Origin: Bradyrhizobium sp. CCBAU 53338
GTDB taxonomy: Bacteria > Pseudomonadota > Alphaproteobacteria > Rhizobiales > Xanthobacteraceae
Assembly: GCF_015291665.1 (NCBI RefSeq)
Contig: NZ_CP030048.1
Location: 62,001 to 126,000, forward strand
DNA length: 64,000 nucleotides
Direction: 5' to 3'
Of the stretch, positions 9,057 through 18,944 are shown in pieces (positions within the stretch are counted from its first letter, which is position 1; each line of letters opens with the position of its first letter). The translations under genes and the position numbers were made by a program. Below the pieces are notes generated by a model that saw nothing but the letters and a program-made list of their open reading frames with translations, made no database searches and was not told the DNA's origin.

Positions 9057-9147
9057 TGTCTCTTACTCCTGAACCACCCCGAGATTGTTCGCGACCAACG
9101 AGATGTGCTTCAATGGCAGCGCGTTCAATGGGCTGGCTGGATTTGTC

Positions 9148-10508
9148 ATGAGATCGATGCTTGCGGCAACACTGATGTTGGCGTCGGCCACAGGCGCCGG
9201 CGCCCAGATGACGACGCCGCAGGTCCCCGGCACCAAGCCAAAGGCGGTCCAGACCGTGCCGATCAAGCCGCCCGCCCTGCAGACGCCGTCGGAAACGGCC
9301 GACGCGATGGCGCAGGCCGAGCGGCTGTCGCTGCAATCCGACCTCGCCTGGGTCGGCGAATATAACGGCGCCATCACCGGCGACGTCAGCTCGCGCATGG
9401 TCGACGCCATCAAGGAATACCAGAAGGCCAAGGGCGGCAAGCCGACCGGTGTGCTGAATCCGCAGGAGCGCGCCGCGCTCGCCGAGACCGCACGGCGCAA
9501 GCAGGACAGCGTCGGCTGGAAGATCGTGACGGAGATGACAAGCGGCGCGCGGCTCGGCATTCCCTCCAAACTGGTGCCGCAGCAGGCCACCGACGCCAGC
9601 GGCTCGAAATGGAGCTCGCCCACGGGAACGTTGCAGGTGCTGCTCAGCCGCCGCAAGGAAGCGAACCCGACCAGCGCAAAACTCGCTGAAACAGAGAAAA
9701 AGGAGCCGGCCGGGCGCAAGGTCGACTACACCGTGGTGAAGCCGGGCTTCTTCGTGCTTTCAGGGTTGCAAGGTCTGAAGAAGTTTTACGTGCGCGGGAC
9801 CTTCAAGGGTGACGAGGTCCGGATCATGACGATCCTCTACGACCAGGCGACCGAAAACACGGTCGAGCCGGTCGTGATCGCGATGTCGAGCGCGTTCAAT
9901 GCGTTTCCCACGGCGCCCCAGGCCGGACCGCCGCCGCGCAAGACCGTCGATATGGCACCGGCCTCGTCGTCAGCGACGATGGTGCGATCGTCACGGATCG
10001 TCTCGTCACCGATTCCTGCCTCGCGATCACAATCGGCGGCTACGGCAATGCCGATCGCCTCGCCGAGGACAAGGAGCACGACCTCGCGCTGCTGCACATC
10101 TATGGCACGCGCGGCTTGAAGCCGCTCAGCCTCGCTGGCGGCGCGGCGAAGGCAAGTGTCGATGTCGTCGGCATCGCTGATCCCCAAAACCAGGGCGGCG
10201 CAGCCGGCGTGTCGAGCGTCAGGGGAGCGCTCGCGCCGGTGACGGCGAGCGACTCCGCGCTGTCGCCACCGCCCGCCGTCGGCTTCTCCGGCAGCCCGAC
10301 CATCGACAACGATGGAAAATTCGTCGGCATCGCGCTGCTGAAGCCGGCGATGGTCGCGGGTCCTTCGACAGCTGTGCCGGCGTCACAGGCGGTGATGGTC
10401 TCCGCCGATACCGTGCGCGATTTCCTGAAGGCGAACGCGGTTACCGCGAACGGCACGTCGACTGATGCGAAGGCCGCCGTCGTGCGCGTGATCTGTGTGC
10501 GGAAATAG
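9148..10508 (+). pseudogene. Exported trypsin-like peptidase-fold protein, broken by a frameshift
   Basis: ATG 9148 begins a signal peptide (MRSMLAATLMLASATGAGA), then a peptidoglycan-binding-like helical segment (about 55-115), and then the start of a trypsin-like beta barrel. The frame breaks near 9948. The first frame then runs as low-complexity Ser/Thr/Arg to a stop at 10119, while the -1 frame continues the fold at once from 9951 (YGTGLVVSDDGAIVTDRLV), through HDLALLHIYG, to GFSGSPTIDNDGKFVGIAL and the stop at 10508. A one-base deletion explains this; a sequencing error is the alternative. The usual TxxHV catalytic histidine reads TDRLV, so the protein may be a non-catalytic homologue. 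Confidence 0.7.
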
Positions 10509-10511
10509 TAA

Positions 10512-12191
10512 TCAACTCAGCCTGAACCGGATCCCGCTCTTCGCGAGGCCGCCGGAGATCCCGACCGGCGTGCCATCCGCGCGCCAGCAGGCGGCGCCGG
10601 TCATGGTGCCGTCGTCGTGGAAGGCGATGCCGTTCATGCCGCCGGCAACCGTTGCGACAGGCTGAACCTTGTGGCCGAGCGTCGCGAGTTTTTCACGCAC
10701 GGCCTCGGGCACGGCCTGCTCGACCTCGAGCGCGTTGCCTTCGGTCCAGACGCGCGGCGCCTCGACCGCTTCCTGTAAGCTCATGCCGTGGTCGATCAGG
10801 TTGATCAGCGCCTGCATCGCGCTCGGGAAAATGCGCTTTCCCCCGGGCAGGCCCAGCGCATAGCGCAGCTTGCCGTCGCGTAGCGCCATCATCGGCGACA
10901 TCGAGGTCGTCACGCGCTTGCCCGGCGCCAGCGACAGCGCGTGGCCCGGCCGCGGATCGAACAGGTTCATGTAATTGTTGGCGATGGCCCCCAAGCCCGG
11001 AATCATGATCTTGGCGCCGAACAGGTTGTTGATGGTCTGCGTGGTCGCGACCACGTTGCCGAAACCATCGGCCGCCGTCATGTGCGTGGTGTGCGCGCTT
11101 TCGAGCTGCATGACGCCGGCGCCCCAGGCTTGCGCCCGCGCCGGATCGATCGCGCCGCGGCGCTCCTCGGCGTAAGCCTTCGAGGTCAGCTTCTCCACGG
11201 GCACCCCGACATAGTCGGGATCGCCGCTGGCGGCGGCGCGATCAGCGAAGGCGATCTTCAGGACTTCGGCGAGATAATGAATTGTCTCTGATGTGCCGAA
11301 GCCGAGGCTGCCGATGTCATAGCCCTCAAGAATGTTCAGCATCTGCGCGATGTGCACGCCGGAGGCCGCAGGCGGCGGCGGCCCGAAGATGGCCCAGCCG
11401 CGATAGTCGGCGCGGATCGGTTGCCGCTCGACGGTCTTGTAGCTGGTCAGATCGTTGCGGCGGATGAAGCCGCCGGCCTTTTCCATGTAGTCGGCGAGGA
11501 TGTCGCCGAGCGGCCCCTCGTAGAGCGCTTGCTCGCCGTGCTCGGCGATGTAGCGGAGCGTCTCCGCATATTCGGCCTGCACCACGCGCTCGCCGACCTT
11601 GAGCGGCTCACCGCCGGGCAGGAAGATCGCCGCGATCGGCTTGTCCTTGCGCATCTCGGCGGCGCTTTCGCTGATGCATTCGTGCAAATAGGGCGTCGCC
11701 GCGTAGCCGCGCGCGGCGTGCTTGATCGCGGGCTGCATGACGTCGGCGAGGCTCATGGTGCCGAAGCGCCGCAGCGTCTCGCACCAGGCTTTCAGCGAGC
11801 CCGGGGTCGCAACCGCTTTCGGGCCGTTGAGGTTCTCGTTGCCGACGGTGTCGAACACGTCGTGAGCCGAGCCCGGCCTGGAGGTGTAGGTGGTGTCGCG
11901 TACCGAAGCGGGCACCGTGCTCTGGCCGTCGATAACGCGATGGCTGCCATCGGCGAGCCTGATATGGGCCATGCCGCCGCCGATGATGCCGACCATCATC
12001 GGCTCGACAACGGTCAGCGTGAACAGCGTCGCAATCGCGGCATCGATGGCGTTGCCGCCGGCCGCCAGCATCTCGGCGCCGGCGCTGGAGGCGAGCGGGT
12101 GGTTGCTCACCACCATGCCGCGGCTCGAGACCGCCGGCATCTTCTGGCATTCAAAAGTGGTAGCCGTCCGGTCCCGCCAGTTGCCGCTCAT
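10512..12191 (-). CDS. ggt: Gamma-glutamyltransferase
   Basis: Cleaves or transfers the gamma-glutamyl group of glutathione and related compounds; the precursor self-cleaves to two subunits. 559 residues. The nucleophile is expected to be Thr368 in ESAHTTHMTAADGFGN, equivalent to the TTH start of the mature small subunit in Escherichia coli. The C-terminal motifs TTSMSPMMAL and ALGLPGGKRI fit the family. I see no clear signal peptide at the chosen start, unlike the periplasmic E. coli enzyme. A small open frame with its own ribosome binding site overlaps the 5' end. Confidence 0.92.
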   Translation of the reverse strand: MSGNWRDRTATTFECQKMPAVSSRGMVVSNHPLASSAGAEMLAAGGNAIDAAIATLFTLTVVEPMMVGIIGGGMAHIRLADGSHRVIDGQSTVPASVRDTTYTSRPGSAHDVFDTVGNENLNGPKAVATPGSLKAWCETLRRFGTMSLADVMQPAIKHAARGYAATPYLHECISESAAEMRKDKPIAAIFLPGGEPLKVGERVVQAEYAETLRYIAEHGEQALYEGPLGDILADYMEKAGGFIRRNDLTSYKTVERQPIRADYRGWAIFGPPPPAASGVHIAQMLNILEGYDIGSLGFGTSETIHYLAEVLKIAFADRAAASGDPDYVGVPVEKLTSKAYAEERRGAIDPARAQAWGAGVMQLESAHTTHMTAADGFGNVVATTQTINNLFGAKIMIPGLGAIANNYMNLFDPRPGHALSLAPGKRVTTSMSPMMALRDGKLRYALGLPGGKRIFPSAMQALINLIDHGMSLQEAVEAPRVWTEGNALEVEQAVPEAVREKLATLGHKVQPVATVAGGMNGIAFHDDGTMTGAACWRADGTPVGISGGLAKSGIRFRLS

Positions 12192-12315
12192 GCCGCTTAC
12201 CCTTCTTCTTGTTCACGATGGCGAGCACATCATACGCACTTCTACGGGTCCAGTACTGGTACGGATTAACTGGCATTCCTGATTCTGCCATCATCGTCAG
12301 TGTTGATTCGGACAT
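12151..12315 (-). CDS. Possible small protein overlapping ggt start
   Basis: 54 codons from ATG 12315, preceded by AAGGGGACCGCGG, a good Shine-Dalgarno at normal spacing. The product is basic in its middle (NKKKGKRHERQ) and begins MSESTLTMMAESGMPVNPYQ. Its end overlaps the first 41 bases of ggt, which would allow translational coupling. I recognise no domain and the case rests on the ribosome binding site. Confidence 0.35.
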   Translation of the reverse strand: MSESTLTMMAESGMPVNPYQYWTRRSAYDVLAIVNKKKGKRHERQLAGPDGYHF

Positions 12316-12438
12316 CCGCGGTCCCCTTTGGATCGGGCAGGGCACGTCCTGAGCGAGAAGAGCTCAGCATCCAGAAGCGATGCACGTTCGCGTGGCGTTA
12401 CCCCAAAGACCCAGGCACTCCAAAGGATTCATCGTCCA

Positions 12439-13179
12439 ATGCACACGATCGTACTGGCCACCCAAAAGGGTGGCAGCGGCAAGAGCACGCTCGCCATCGG
12501 CCTCGCGCTGGCTGCCAGGCAGGCCGGCTTCACCGTCCGCCTGATCGAGACCGACCCGCAGGGCACCCTGTCCAACTGGGCCCGCCGCCGCAACAACGAC
12601 GATCTCGTCGTCGAGCCGATCTATCACGCCGCCGATTTCGCGCCGCGGCTGAACATGCTGGCCGACAGCGGCCTCCAGCTCGCGATCGTCGACACCGCGG
12701 CCGGCCTCTCCGCCGCGACCACCGCCGCGATCCGCCATTCCGATCTCTGCCTGATCCCGGCCCGCCCGAGCGTCGCCGACATCGAGGCGACCGCCTCCAC
12801 CGTCAGCGTCGCGCGCGCCTGGAAGCGTTCCTATAGCTTCGTGCTGAACCAGACGCCGATCCGCGGCCAGCGCATCGACAACGCGGCCAACACGCTCGCC
12901 GAGGAAGCCGCGCTCGATCTCGCCGAAGTGCTCGCACGCCCGCTGATCGCGATGCGCAACGACCACCAGGACTCGCTCGCCTCGGGCCTCGCCGTCAGCG
13001 AGTTCGCGCCGAACGGCAAGTCGACCGAGGAGATCCGCGGCCTCTGGCGCTGGATCGAGACTCGTCTCGAGCTCTCCACCGGCAATCTGCTGATCGATCA
13101 GGTGCTGTCGGCAGCGGACGGGATGATGCACGCCGCCGGCGAGCGGTCGGCGGACGAGACCACCGTTCTGGCGTCCTGA
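12439..13179 (+). CDS. ParA/MinD-family ATPase
   Basis: 246 residues from ATG 12439; the open frame upstream to 12328 is not ParA-like. The deviant Walker A is KGGSGKST (residues 10-17), Walker A' is RLIETDPQGTLSNW and Walker B is LAIVDTAAG. No parB or CheY-like partner lies beside it, so this is an orphan ATPase that may position a cargo or regulate something unknown. A strong hairpin repeat lies downstream. Confidence 0.87.
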   Translation: MHTIVLATQKGGSGKSTLAIGLALAARQAGFTVRLIETDPQGTLSNWARRRNNDDLVVEPIYHAADFAPRLNMLADSGLQLAIVDTAAGLSAATTAAIRHSDLCLIPARPSVADIEATASTVSVARAWKRSYSFVLNQTPIRGQRIDNAANTLAEEAALDLAEVLARPLIAMRNDHQDSLASGLAVSEFAPNGKSTEEIRGLWRWIETRLELSTGNLLIDQVLSAADGMMHAAGERSADETTVLAS

Positions 13180-13240
13180 GCGGGGCGATCGCTCGAGGCC
13201 AGACGGGCTCTTCGCCGTCCGGTGGATGAGCCCAGGCGAC

Positions 13241-13276
13241 GAAGCAATCCGGCCTACAGCCCGGCCGGATTGCTTC
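13241..13276. repeat. Perfect 14-base hairpin repeat
   Basis: GAAGCAATCCGGCC (13241-13254) and its exact inverted copy (13263-13276) with an 8-base loop, 62 bases after the ParA-like gene. It may be a dispersed palindromic element and could also terminate transcription. Confidence 0.6.
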
Positions 13277-13323
13277 GCTTCGCGGTTTCAGGCGAGGACC
13301 AACGCGCCCTCGAACGAGATCTC

Positions 13324-13347
13324 GAAAACAACCCCATGCACAGTAGA
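13324..13347 (+). repeat. 24-base dispersed repeat, copy 1
   Basis: Identical over 24 bases to 54028-54051. The core is ACAACCCCATGCACAGTAG. Both copies lie in the plus-strand 3' intergenic region after a gene. Confidence 0.65.
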
Positions 13348-13440
13348 AGCGCTGCTTGCCAAGCTATCGCGGCGACGGCGCGCAGGCGTCTGACTCGTCA
13401 GGCAAAATGGCCGTGCGCCAGCATTTGTAGCCGCACAGCG

Positions 13441-14322
13441 TCACTTCTGACACTTCGGACACCAGAAGGTCGAACGACCGTTCTGGGTGAAACGCTTGAT
13501 CGTGCCGCCGCAGCGCGGCGTCGCGCATGTCTCGCCTTCGCGGTCATAGACCTTGAAGGAATGCTGGAAATAGCCGAGCTCGCCCGAAGTCTGGCGATGG
13601 TCGCGCAGTGACGAGCCACCGGCTTTGATGGCGTCGTTCAGCACGGTGTGGATCGCACCGACCAACCGCTTGGCGTGATCGGTCGCTTCCCCCTTCTTCG
13701 TCGACAGCGTCGCGGCGATCCGGCGCGGCGACAGATGCGAGCGGTGCAGGGCTTCGCAGACATAGATGTTGCCGAGGCCCGCGACGACGCGCTGGTCGAG
13801 CAGCGCGGCCTTCAGGCTGGTGGTCTTGTCCCGGCAGGCGCGCGCCAGCATCGCGGCGTCGAACTCGTTGCCGAGCGGCTCGGGGCCGAGGTCGCGTAAG
13901 AGCGGCTCGTCCTCGATCGCATTGCGCGCGATCACTTTCATGTAACCGAAGCGGCGCGGATCGTTGAAGACGATGTCGGCGCCGGAAGACATCCGAAACA
14001 GCACATGGTCGTGCGCGGAGTCCTTGCCCTTGGGATGGTGAAACTCGCCTGGCGCGGCCTCGTTGTCGGGCTTGATGACGCGGAATGAGCCCGACATGCC
14101 CAGATGCATCAGCAGCACGTCGCCGGAGCCGAGATCGGCCATGAGATATTTTGCACGCCGGCCGAGCCCCGTGACGATCTGCCCCTGCAGCCGGGCGACG
14201 AAATCGGGCTGGAACGGAAAGCGCAAGTCCGGCCGGCGGGCCTCCGCGACGACGATTTTCGCACCCTCCATGACGGGCTGAAGGCCGCGGCGGACGGTCT
14301 CGACTTCGGGCAATTCAGGCAT
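13441..14322 (-). CDS. mutM: Formamidopyrimidine-DNA glycosylase MutM/Fpg
   Basis: Excises 8-oxoguanine and formamidopyrimidines and nicks the abasic site. 293 residues, slightly longer than usual because of an insert around 88-105. The catalytic N terminus [13 protein letters not shown] supplies the proline amine (after Met removal) and Glu. The DNA-binding loop DPRRFGY is present. The C-terminal zinc finger uses Cys in [10 protein letters not shown] and FWCPKCQK. It is divergent from ubiE. Confidence 0.95.
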   Translation of the reverse strand: MPELPEVETVRRGLQPVMEGAKIVVAEARRPDLRFPFQPDFVARLQGQIVTGLGRRAKYLMADLGSGDVLLMHLGMSGSFRVIKPDNEAAPGEFHHPKGKDSAHDHVLFRMSSGADIVFNDPRRFGYMKVIARNAIEDEPLLRDLGPEPLGNEFDAAMLARACRDKTTSLKAALLDQRVVAGLGNIYVCEALHRSHLSPRRIAATLSTKKGEATDHAKRLVGAIHTVLNDAIKAGGSSLRDHRQTSGELGYFQHSFKVYDREGETCATPRCGGTIKRFTQNGRSTFWCPKCQK

Positions 14323-14403
14323 GGTCAGGCATTCACCTTATGAGGGCGGTGTGATAGCGCCATTGCGGCGGGCGGGCTATGGTCCGCCCATTGGAGTAGA
14401 GTA

Positions 14404-15165
14404 ATGGATCGGCCGGGCGAAACCACGCATTTTGGCTTCAGGGACGTTCCCCTGGGGGACAAGCAGACGCTGGTGAACGATGTGTTTCACAGCGTGGCGT
14501 CGCGCTATGACTTGATGAACGATTTGATGTCCGGTGGCCTGCACCGGGTCTGGAAGGACATCATGATCAATGCGCTGGACCCGCCGCGAAGCGACCGGCC
14601 GTTCAAACTGCTCGACGTTGCCGGCGGCACCGGCGACATCTCGTTCCGCGCCGCCAGGGCGGCAGGTTCCGGCTTCCATGCCACCGTCTGCGACATCAAT
14701 TCCGACATGCTGGCGGTGGGCCGCGAGCGTGCCGCCAAGCGCCACCTCGACACCCAGGTCGATTTCGTCGAAGGCAATGCCGAAGCGCTCGCCTTCGCCG
14801 ACCGCAGCTTCGACGCATATACGATCGCCTTCGGCATTCGCAACGTGCCCCAAATCGACAAGGCGCTGCGCGAGGCCTATCGCGTGCTCAAGCCCGGCAG
14901 CCGCTTCCTCTGCCTGGAATTCTCCACCGTCGAGATGCCCGGCCTCGACAAGCTCTACGACCTGTTCTCGTTCAAGGTGATCCCGCCGCTCGGCCGCATG
15001 GTCACGGGCGATGCCGAATCCTACCAATATCTCGTCGAATCGATCCGCAAGTTTCCGAAGCCGAACGCCTTCGCGGACATGATCCGCGACGCCGGCTTTT
15101 CCCGCGTGAGCTGGCAGACCCTGACCGGCGGCATCGTCGCACTGCATTCGGGCTGGCGTTTGTGA
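14404..15165 (+). CDS. ubiE: Ubiquinone C-methyltransferase UbiE
   Basis: SAM-dependent C-methylation in ubiquinone (or menaquinone) biosynthesis. 253 residues. The signature start is [17 protein letters not shown] (about 27-43), the SAM motif I is [13 protein letters not shown] (69-81), and the second UbiE signature is [23 protein letters not shown]. It is the first gene of a ubiE-ubiB-coaBC-dut run; its stop codon overlaps the ubiB start. Confidence 0.96.
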   Translation: MDRPGETTHFGFRDVPLGDKQTLVNDVFHSVASRYDLMNDLMSGGLHRVWKDIMINALDPPRSDRPFKLLDVAGGTGDISFRAARAAGSGFHATVCDINSDMLAVGRERAAKRHLDTQVDFVEGNAEALAFADRSFDAYTIAFGIRNVPQIDKALREAYRVLKPGSRFLCLEFSTVEMPGLDKLYDLFSFKVIPPLGRMVTGDAESYQYLVESIRKFPKPNAFADMIRDAGFSRVSWQTLTGGIVALHSGWRL

Positions 15166-16736
15166 TCTCTGCCATCACCCACATCACGCGCCTGATCCGC
15201 GCCGCGTTCGTGTTTGCGCGCGAGGGCGTGTTCGGCTCCGTCGACCCGAGCCTGGTGCCGCCGCCCGGACAGCTCGCGCTGAAACTGGCACGCCTCGTCG
15301 AACGGCGCGGCGACAAGCACGGCCCGCGGATCTCGCGCGCGCTGACGCGGATGGGCCCGGCCTATCTCAAGCTCGGGCAATTCCTGGCCACACGCCCCGA
15401 TGTCGTCGGCCTCAATATCGCGCGCGATCTCGAAAGCCTGCAGGATCGCCTGCCGCCGTTCCCGCAAGCCGAAGCCGAAGCTGCAATCGCGACCTCCCTG
15501 GAGCGGCCGCTGAAAGAAGTGTTCGTCAGCCTGAGCGCGCCGGTTGCCGCCGCTTCGATCGCGCAGGTGCATCGCGGCGAGATCGAGCGCGACGGCATCC
15601 GCAAGCCTGTCGCGGTCAAGGTGCTCAGGCCGAACGTGTCCGCGCGCTTCCGCCGCGACCTCTCCGATTTCTTCTTCGTCGCGCACAAGGCCGAGACCTA
15701 TTCCGCCGAGGCGCGACGGCTGCGCCTCGTCGAAGTCATCAACACGATGTCGCGCTCGGTCGCGATGGAGATGGACCTGCGGCTGGAAGCTGCGGCGCTG
15801 TCGGAGATGGCGGAGAACACGCGCGACGATCCGGATTTTCGCGTGCCCGAAGTCGACTGGGACCGCACCACCCACAACGTGCTGACGATGGAGTGGATCG
15901 ACGGCATCGCGCTGAACGATCACAAGCGCCTGGCCGAAGCGCAGGTCGACCTGCCCGATCTCGGCCGCAAGGTGATCCAGAGTTTCCTGCGCCACGCGCT
16001 GCGCGACGGCTTCTTCCACGCCGACATGCATCCGGGCAATCTGTTCCTCGATGACGCCGGCCGTCTCGTCGCGGTCGATTTCGGCATCATGGGCCGGCTC
16101 GGCATGAAGGAGCGGCGCTTCCTCGCCGAAATCCTGCTCGGCTTCATCACCCGCGACTATCGCCGCGTCGCCGAGGTGCATTTCGAAGCGGGCTACGTGC
16201 CCTCGCATCACTCGGTCGAGAACTTTGCACAAGCCATCCGCGCCATCGGCGAGCCGATCCACAATCGCACCGCCGAGGAAATCTCGATGGCGCGGCTGTT
16301 GACGCTGCTGCTCGAGGTCACCGGCCTGTTCGACATGACGACGCGGCCCGAGCTGATCCTGCTGCAAAAGACCATGGTCGTGGTCGAGGGCGTGGCGCGC
16401 GGCTTCGATCCCAGGCTCGACATCTGGAAGGTCGCCGACCCCGTCGTGCGCGAATGGATCGAGCGGAATCTCGGCCCGATCGGCCGGGTGCAGGGCGCGC
16501 TGGCCGGCGGCGGCGACCTCGCCAAGGTGCTGATGCGCCTGCCCGACATCGCCCAGCGCTCGGTCGCGGTGCTCGAGCAGCTCGAGACCATGACGCGGGA
16601 AGGCATCCGCCTGTCGCCGGAGAGCATCGCCGCGATGGGGCGCAGCGAGGGCCGCAAGAACCGCTGGCGCACCGTGGCAGTCTGGATCATCGCGGTGACC
16701 TTCATAGGCATCCTGATCGCCGTCCGGAATCTGTGA
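15162..16736 (+). CDS. ubiB: UbiB-family atypical kinase/ATPase for ubiquinone synthesis
   Basis: Accessory protein of aerobic ubiquinone synthesis. 524 residues from a GTG start that overlaps the ubiE stop. The UbiB signature KxGQ is seen in [12 protein letters not shown], the A-rich loop in [14 protein letters not shown], and kinase-like residues in [12 protein letters not shown] and [11 protein letters not shown]. The C terminus has one hydrophobic segment (about 500-522) that would anchor it in the membrane. Confidence 0.95.
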   Translation: MISAITHITRLIRAAFVFAREGVFGSVDPSLVPPPGQLALKLARLVERRGDKHGPRISRALTRMGPAYLKLGQFLATRPDVVGLNIARDLESLQDRLPPFPQAEAEAAIATSLERPLKEVFVSLSAPVAAASIAQVHRGEIERDGIRKPVAVKVLRPNVSARFRRDLSDFFFVAHKAETYSAEARRLRLVEVINTMSRSVAMEMDLRLEAAALSEMAENTRDDPDFRVPEVDWDRTTHNVLTMEWIDGIALNDHKRLAEAQVDLPDLGRKVIQSFLRHALRDGFFHADMHPGNLFLDDAGRLVAVDFGIMGRLGMKERRFLAEILLGFITRDYRRVAEVHFEAGYVPSHHSVENFAQAIRAIGEPIHNRTAEEISMARLLTLLLEVTGLFDMTTRPELILLQKTMVVVEGVARGFDPRLDIWKVADPVVREWIERNLGPIGRVQGALAGGGDLAKVLMRLPDIAQRSVAVLEQLETMTREGIRLSPESIAAMGRSEGRKNRWRTVAVWIIAVTFIGILIAVRNL

Positions 16737-16753
16737 TCGCCGAATGATTGCAT

Positions 16754-16775
16754 TGATATCACTAAAATGATATCA
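16754..16775. promoter_or_regulatory. Twin TGATATCA palindromes, probable operator of the RHH-CoaBC gene
   Basis: Two perfect 8-base palindromes TGATATCA (16754-16761 and 16768-16775) separated by CTAAAA, centre to centre 14 bases, 29 bases before the coaBC start. Pairs of short palindromes are typical of ribbon-helix-helix antitoxin autoregulation, and the downstream protein begins with such a domain. Confidence 0.6.
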
Positions 16776-16803
16776 TCGCCATCATCTCGTGCTGGAGGGC
16801 GCC

Positions 16804-18264
16804 ATGGCAAGCCTGACCATCCGCAAGCTCGACGACACCGTCAAAGCCTATCTGCGCCTGCGCTCGGCCAGGAACCGCAGGTCGGTCGAGGAAGAGGTTC
16901 GGGTCATCCTGCGAGAGTTGATCGAGGGCCGCGAGGAGCCGCTGACGCCGTTCGCGGTACCGCCCGAGGCATCCCCCGCACCCGCATCCCTGCGCCCCGG
17001 CGCCGTCCCTGAGGCCAGCGTCACGCTGATCATCGGCGGCGGCATCGCGGCCTTCAAGTCGCTCGACCTGATCCGCCGGCTGAAGGAGCGCCGCATCGAG
17101 GTCCGCTGCGTGCTGACCAGGGCCGCCGAGCAGTTCGTCACCCCGCTCTCGGTCAGCGCCCTCTCCCATGAGCGCGTCTACACCGATCTGTTCGATCCGC
17201 AGAGCGAGTTCGACGCCGGCCATATCCGCCTCGCGCGCGACTGCGATCTGATCGTGGTGGCGCCCGCGACCGCCGATCTGATGGCGAAGATGGCGAACGG
17301 CCATGCCGACGATCTCGCCAGCGCCATCCTGCTCGCCACCAACCGCAAGGTCCTGATTGCACCGGCGATGAATCCATTGATGTGGAACAACGCCGCGACA
17401 CGCCGCAATGTCGCGCAGCTTCAGCGCGACGGCATCCTGTTCATCGGGCCCAATTCCGGCGAGATGGCCGAAGCGGGCGAGGCCGGCGTCGGCCGCATGT
17501 CGGAAGCCATCGAGATCGCCACTGCCGCCGAGAAATTGCTGCGGCCGCCGGTGCCGCGGCCGCTGGCCGGCAAGCGCGTGCTGATCACGGCTGGTCCGAC
17601 GCATGAGCCGATCGATCCGGTGCGCTACATCGCCAATCGCTCCTCCGGCAAGCAGGGCTTTGCGATTGCTGCCGCAGCCCAAGCTGCGGGCGCAGAGGTG
17701 ATCCTGGTGAGCGGCCCCGTCGATCTCGACGATCCCGCCGGCGTCACGGTGAAGCACGTCGAATCCGCGCGGCAGATGCTGGAGCAGGTGCAGGCAGCGC
17801 TGCCCGCCGACATCGCGATCTTCGCCGCTGCCGTCGCCGACTGGCGCGTCGCCAACGAGGGCGAGCAGAAGCTGAAGAAGACCTCCGCCGGCATGCCGCC
17901 GCTTCAGCTCGTCGAGAACCCCGACATCCTCGCCACGATCTCGAAACTCGCCGACAAGCGCCCGCCGCTGGTGATCGGCTTCGCCGCCGAGACCGAGCAT
18001 CTCATCGACAACGCGAAGTCAAAACTCGCGCGCAAGGGCTGCGACTGGATCGTCGCCAACGACGTCTCGCCCTCGACCGGCGTGATGGGCGGCGACCGCA
18101 ACACCGTGCACCTCATCAGCAAGAATGCCGAGAACAACGGCGAGATCATTGTTGATTCCTGGCCTGTCATGACCAAGGAACAGGTCGCCATCGAACTGGT
18201 CGCGCATATCGCAAAGAGCGTGTCCGACACATCCGTCGACGAATCCCTGGAGCCGGCATCTTGA
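16804..18264 (+). CDS. coaBC: CoaBC with an N-terminal FitA/VapB-like ribbon-helix-helix domain
   Basis: Makes 4'-phosphopantetheine in two steps: CoaB ligates cysteine to 4'-phosphopantothenate and CoaC decarboxylates the product. 486 residues. ATG 16804 follows GGAGG; a GTG at 16789 is less likely. Residues 1-42 ([20 protein letters not shown] and [14 protein letters not shown]) are FitA/VapB-like. A Pro/Ala linker leads to CoaC from about residue 72 ([15 protein letters not shown]). CoaC His140 and Asn190 (PAMNPLMW) are present, but the ACGD motif reads EAGE, so the expected Cys is Ala224. CoaB begins near residue 254 ([19 protein letters not shown]). The TTG start of dut overlaps the stop. 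Confidence 0.93.
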   Translation: MASLTIRKLDDTVKAYLRLRSARNRRSVEEEVRVILRELIEGREEPLTPFAVPPEASPAPASLRPGAVPEASVTLIIGGGIAAFKSLDLIRRLKERRIEVRCVLTRAAEQFVTPLSVSALSHERVYTDLFDPQSEFDAGHIRLARDCDLIVVAPATADLMAKMANGHADDLASAILLATNRKVLIAPAMNPLMWNNAATRRNVAQLQRDGILFIGPNSGEMAEAGEAGVGRMSEAIEIATAAEKLLRPPVPRPLAGKRVLITAGPTHEPIDPVRYIANRSSGKQGFAIAAAAQAAGAEVILVSGPVDLDDPAGVTVKHVESARQMLEQVQAALPADIAIFAAAVADWRVANEGEQKLKKTSAGMPPLQLVENPDILATISKLADKRPPLVIGFAAETEHLIDNAKSKLARKGCDWIVANDVSPSTGVMGGDRNTVHLISKNAENNGEIIVDSWPVMTKEQVAIELVAHIAKSVSDTSVDESLEPAS

Positions 18265-18719
18265 GCAGCAAAGTCACGGTCGAACTGCAGCGCCTGCCCC
18301 ATGCGGACGGCCTGCCGCTGCCGGCCTATCAGACCGCGGAGGCCGCCGGCCTCGATCTGATGGCGGCGGTGCCGGAGGACGAGCCGATGACGCTCGCATC
18401 GGGTCAATATGCGCTGGTGCCGACCGGCCTTGCCATCGCCCTGCCGCCGGGACACGAGGCGCAGGTGCGGCCACGCTCCGGGCTTGCGGCCAAGCACGGC
18501 GTCACCGTGCTGAACACACCGGGCACTGTCGACGCCGACTACCGCGGCGAGATCAAGGTGATCCTGATCAACCACGGCGCCGCCCCCTTCGTGATCAAGC
18601 GCGGCGAGCGCATCGCGCAGATGGTGATCGCGCCCGTGCTCCAGGCCACGCTGGTTCCAGTGGCGACACTGTCCTCGACCGATCGCGGCGCCGGCGGCTT
18701 TGGGTCGACGGGGCGGTAA
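18261..18719 (+). CDS. dut: dUTP diphosphatase
   Basis: Hydrolyses dUTP to dUMP, keeping uracil out of DNA and feeding dTMP synthesis. 152 residues, a normal trimeric dUTPase. Motifs in order: AGLDLMAA (1), [12 protein letters not shown] (2), [14 protein letters not shown] (3), [10 protein letters not shown] (4) and [12 protein letters not shown] (5). It starts with TTG at 18261 inside the coaBC stop, so it is translationally coupled. Confidence 0.95.
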   Translation: MSSKVTVELQRLPHADGLPLPAYQTAEAAGLDLMAAVPEDEPMTLASGQYALVPTGLAIALPPGHEAQVRPRSGLAAKHGVTVLNTPGTVDADYRGEIKVILINHGAAPFVIKRGERIAQMVIAPVLQATLVPVATLSSTDRGAGGFGSTGR

Positions 18720-18757
18720 GCGCATCGAATCCAATCAACAGCGACGCTCTCTCCGTT

Positions 18758-18774
18758 CCCTCCCCCACAAGGGG
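18758..18774. repeat. 17-base repeat flanking the IS, left copy
   Basis: CCCTCCCCCACAAGGGG occurs here and again at 20253-20269 in the same orientation, on either side of the IS481-type element. Each copy sits in a G/C-run palindromic context. Between dut and the IS (18720-18884) I see no gene. Confidence 0.5.
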
Positions 18775-18884
18775 GGAGGGACAGGGAGGGGGGTGCCACA
18801 CGGGGACTCTTTCAATCGGACACCCGTCTTCCTCACATCATCAACAACTGGCGCTTCCTGCTTTGCTACCCCTCTCCCTTGAGC

Positions 18885-18929
18885 AACCGGCGACATAGGT
18901 AACAGATCAAACCGACGACATGGGTAACA
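18885..18929 (+). repeat. Left terminal inverted repeat of the IS
   Basis: Starts AACCGGCGACATAGGTAACA and contains a second tandem unit at about 18911-18929. It pairs with 20196-20240. Confidence 0.75.
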
Positions 18930-18944
18930 CAATTCTCGTTTCGT

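Noticed and set aside
13222..13611. Open frame running from the repeat region into mutM
   Set aside because: It crosses the 24-base repeat and then the essential C-terminal zinc finger of mutM on the other strand; no family resemblance.
16804..16930. A separate antitoxin gene of a toxin-antitoxin pair
   Set aside because: There is no stop codon between the RHH domain and CoaBC and no toxin gene nearby, so it is a domain of CoaBC, not a free antitoxin.
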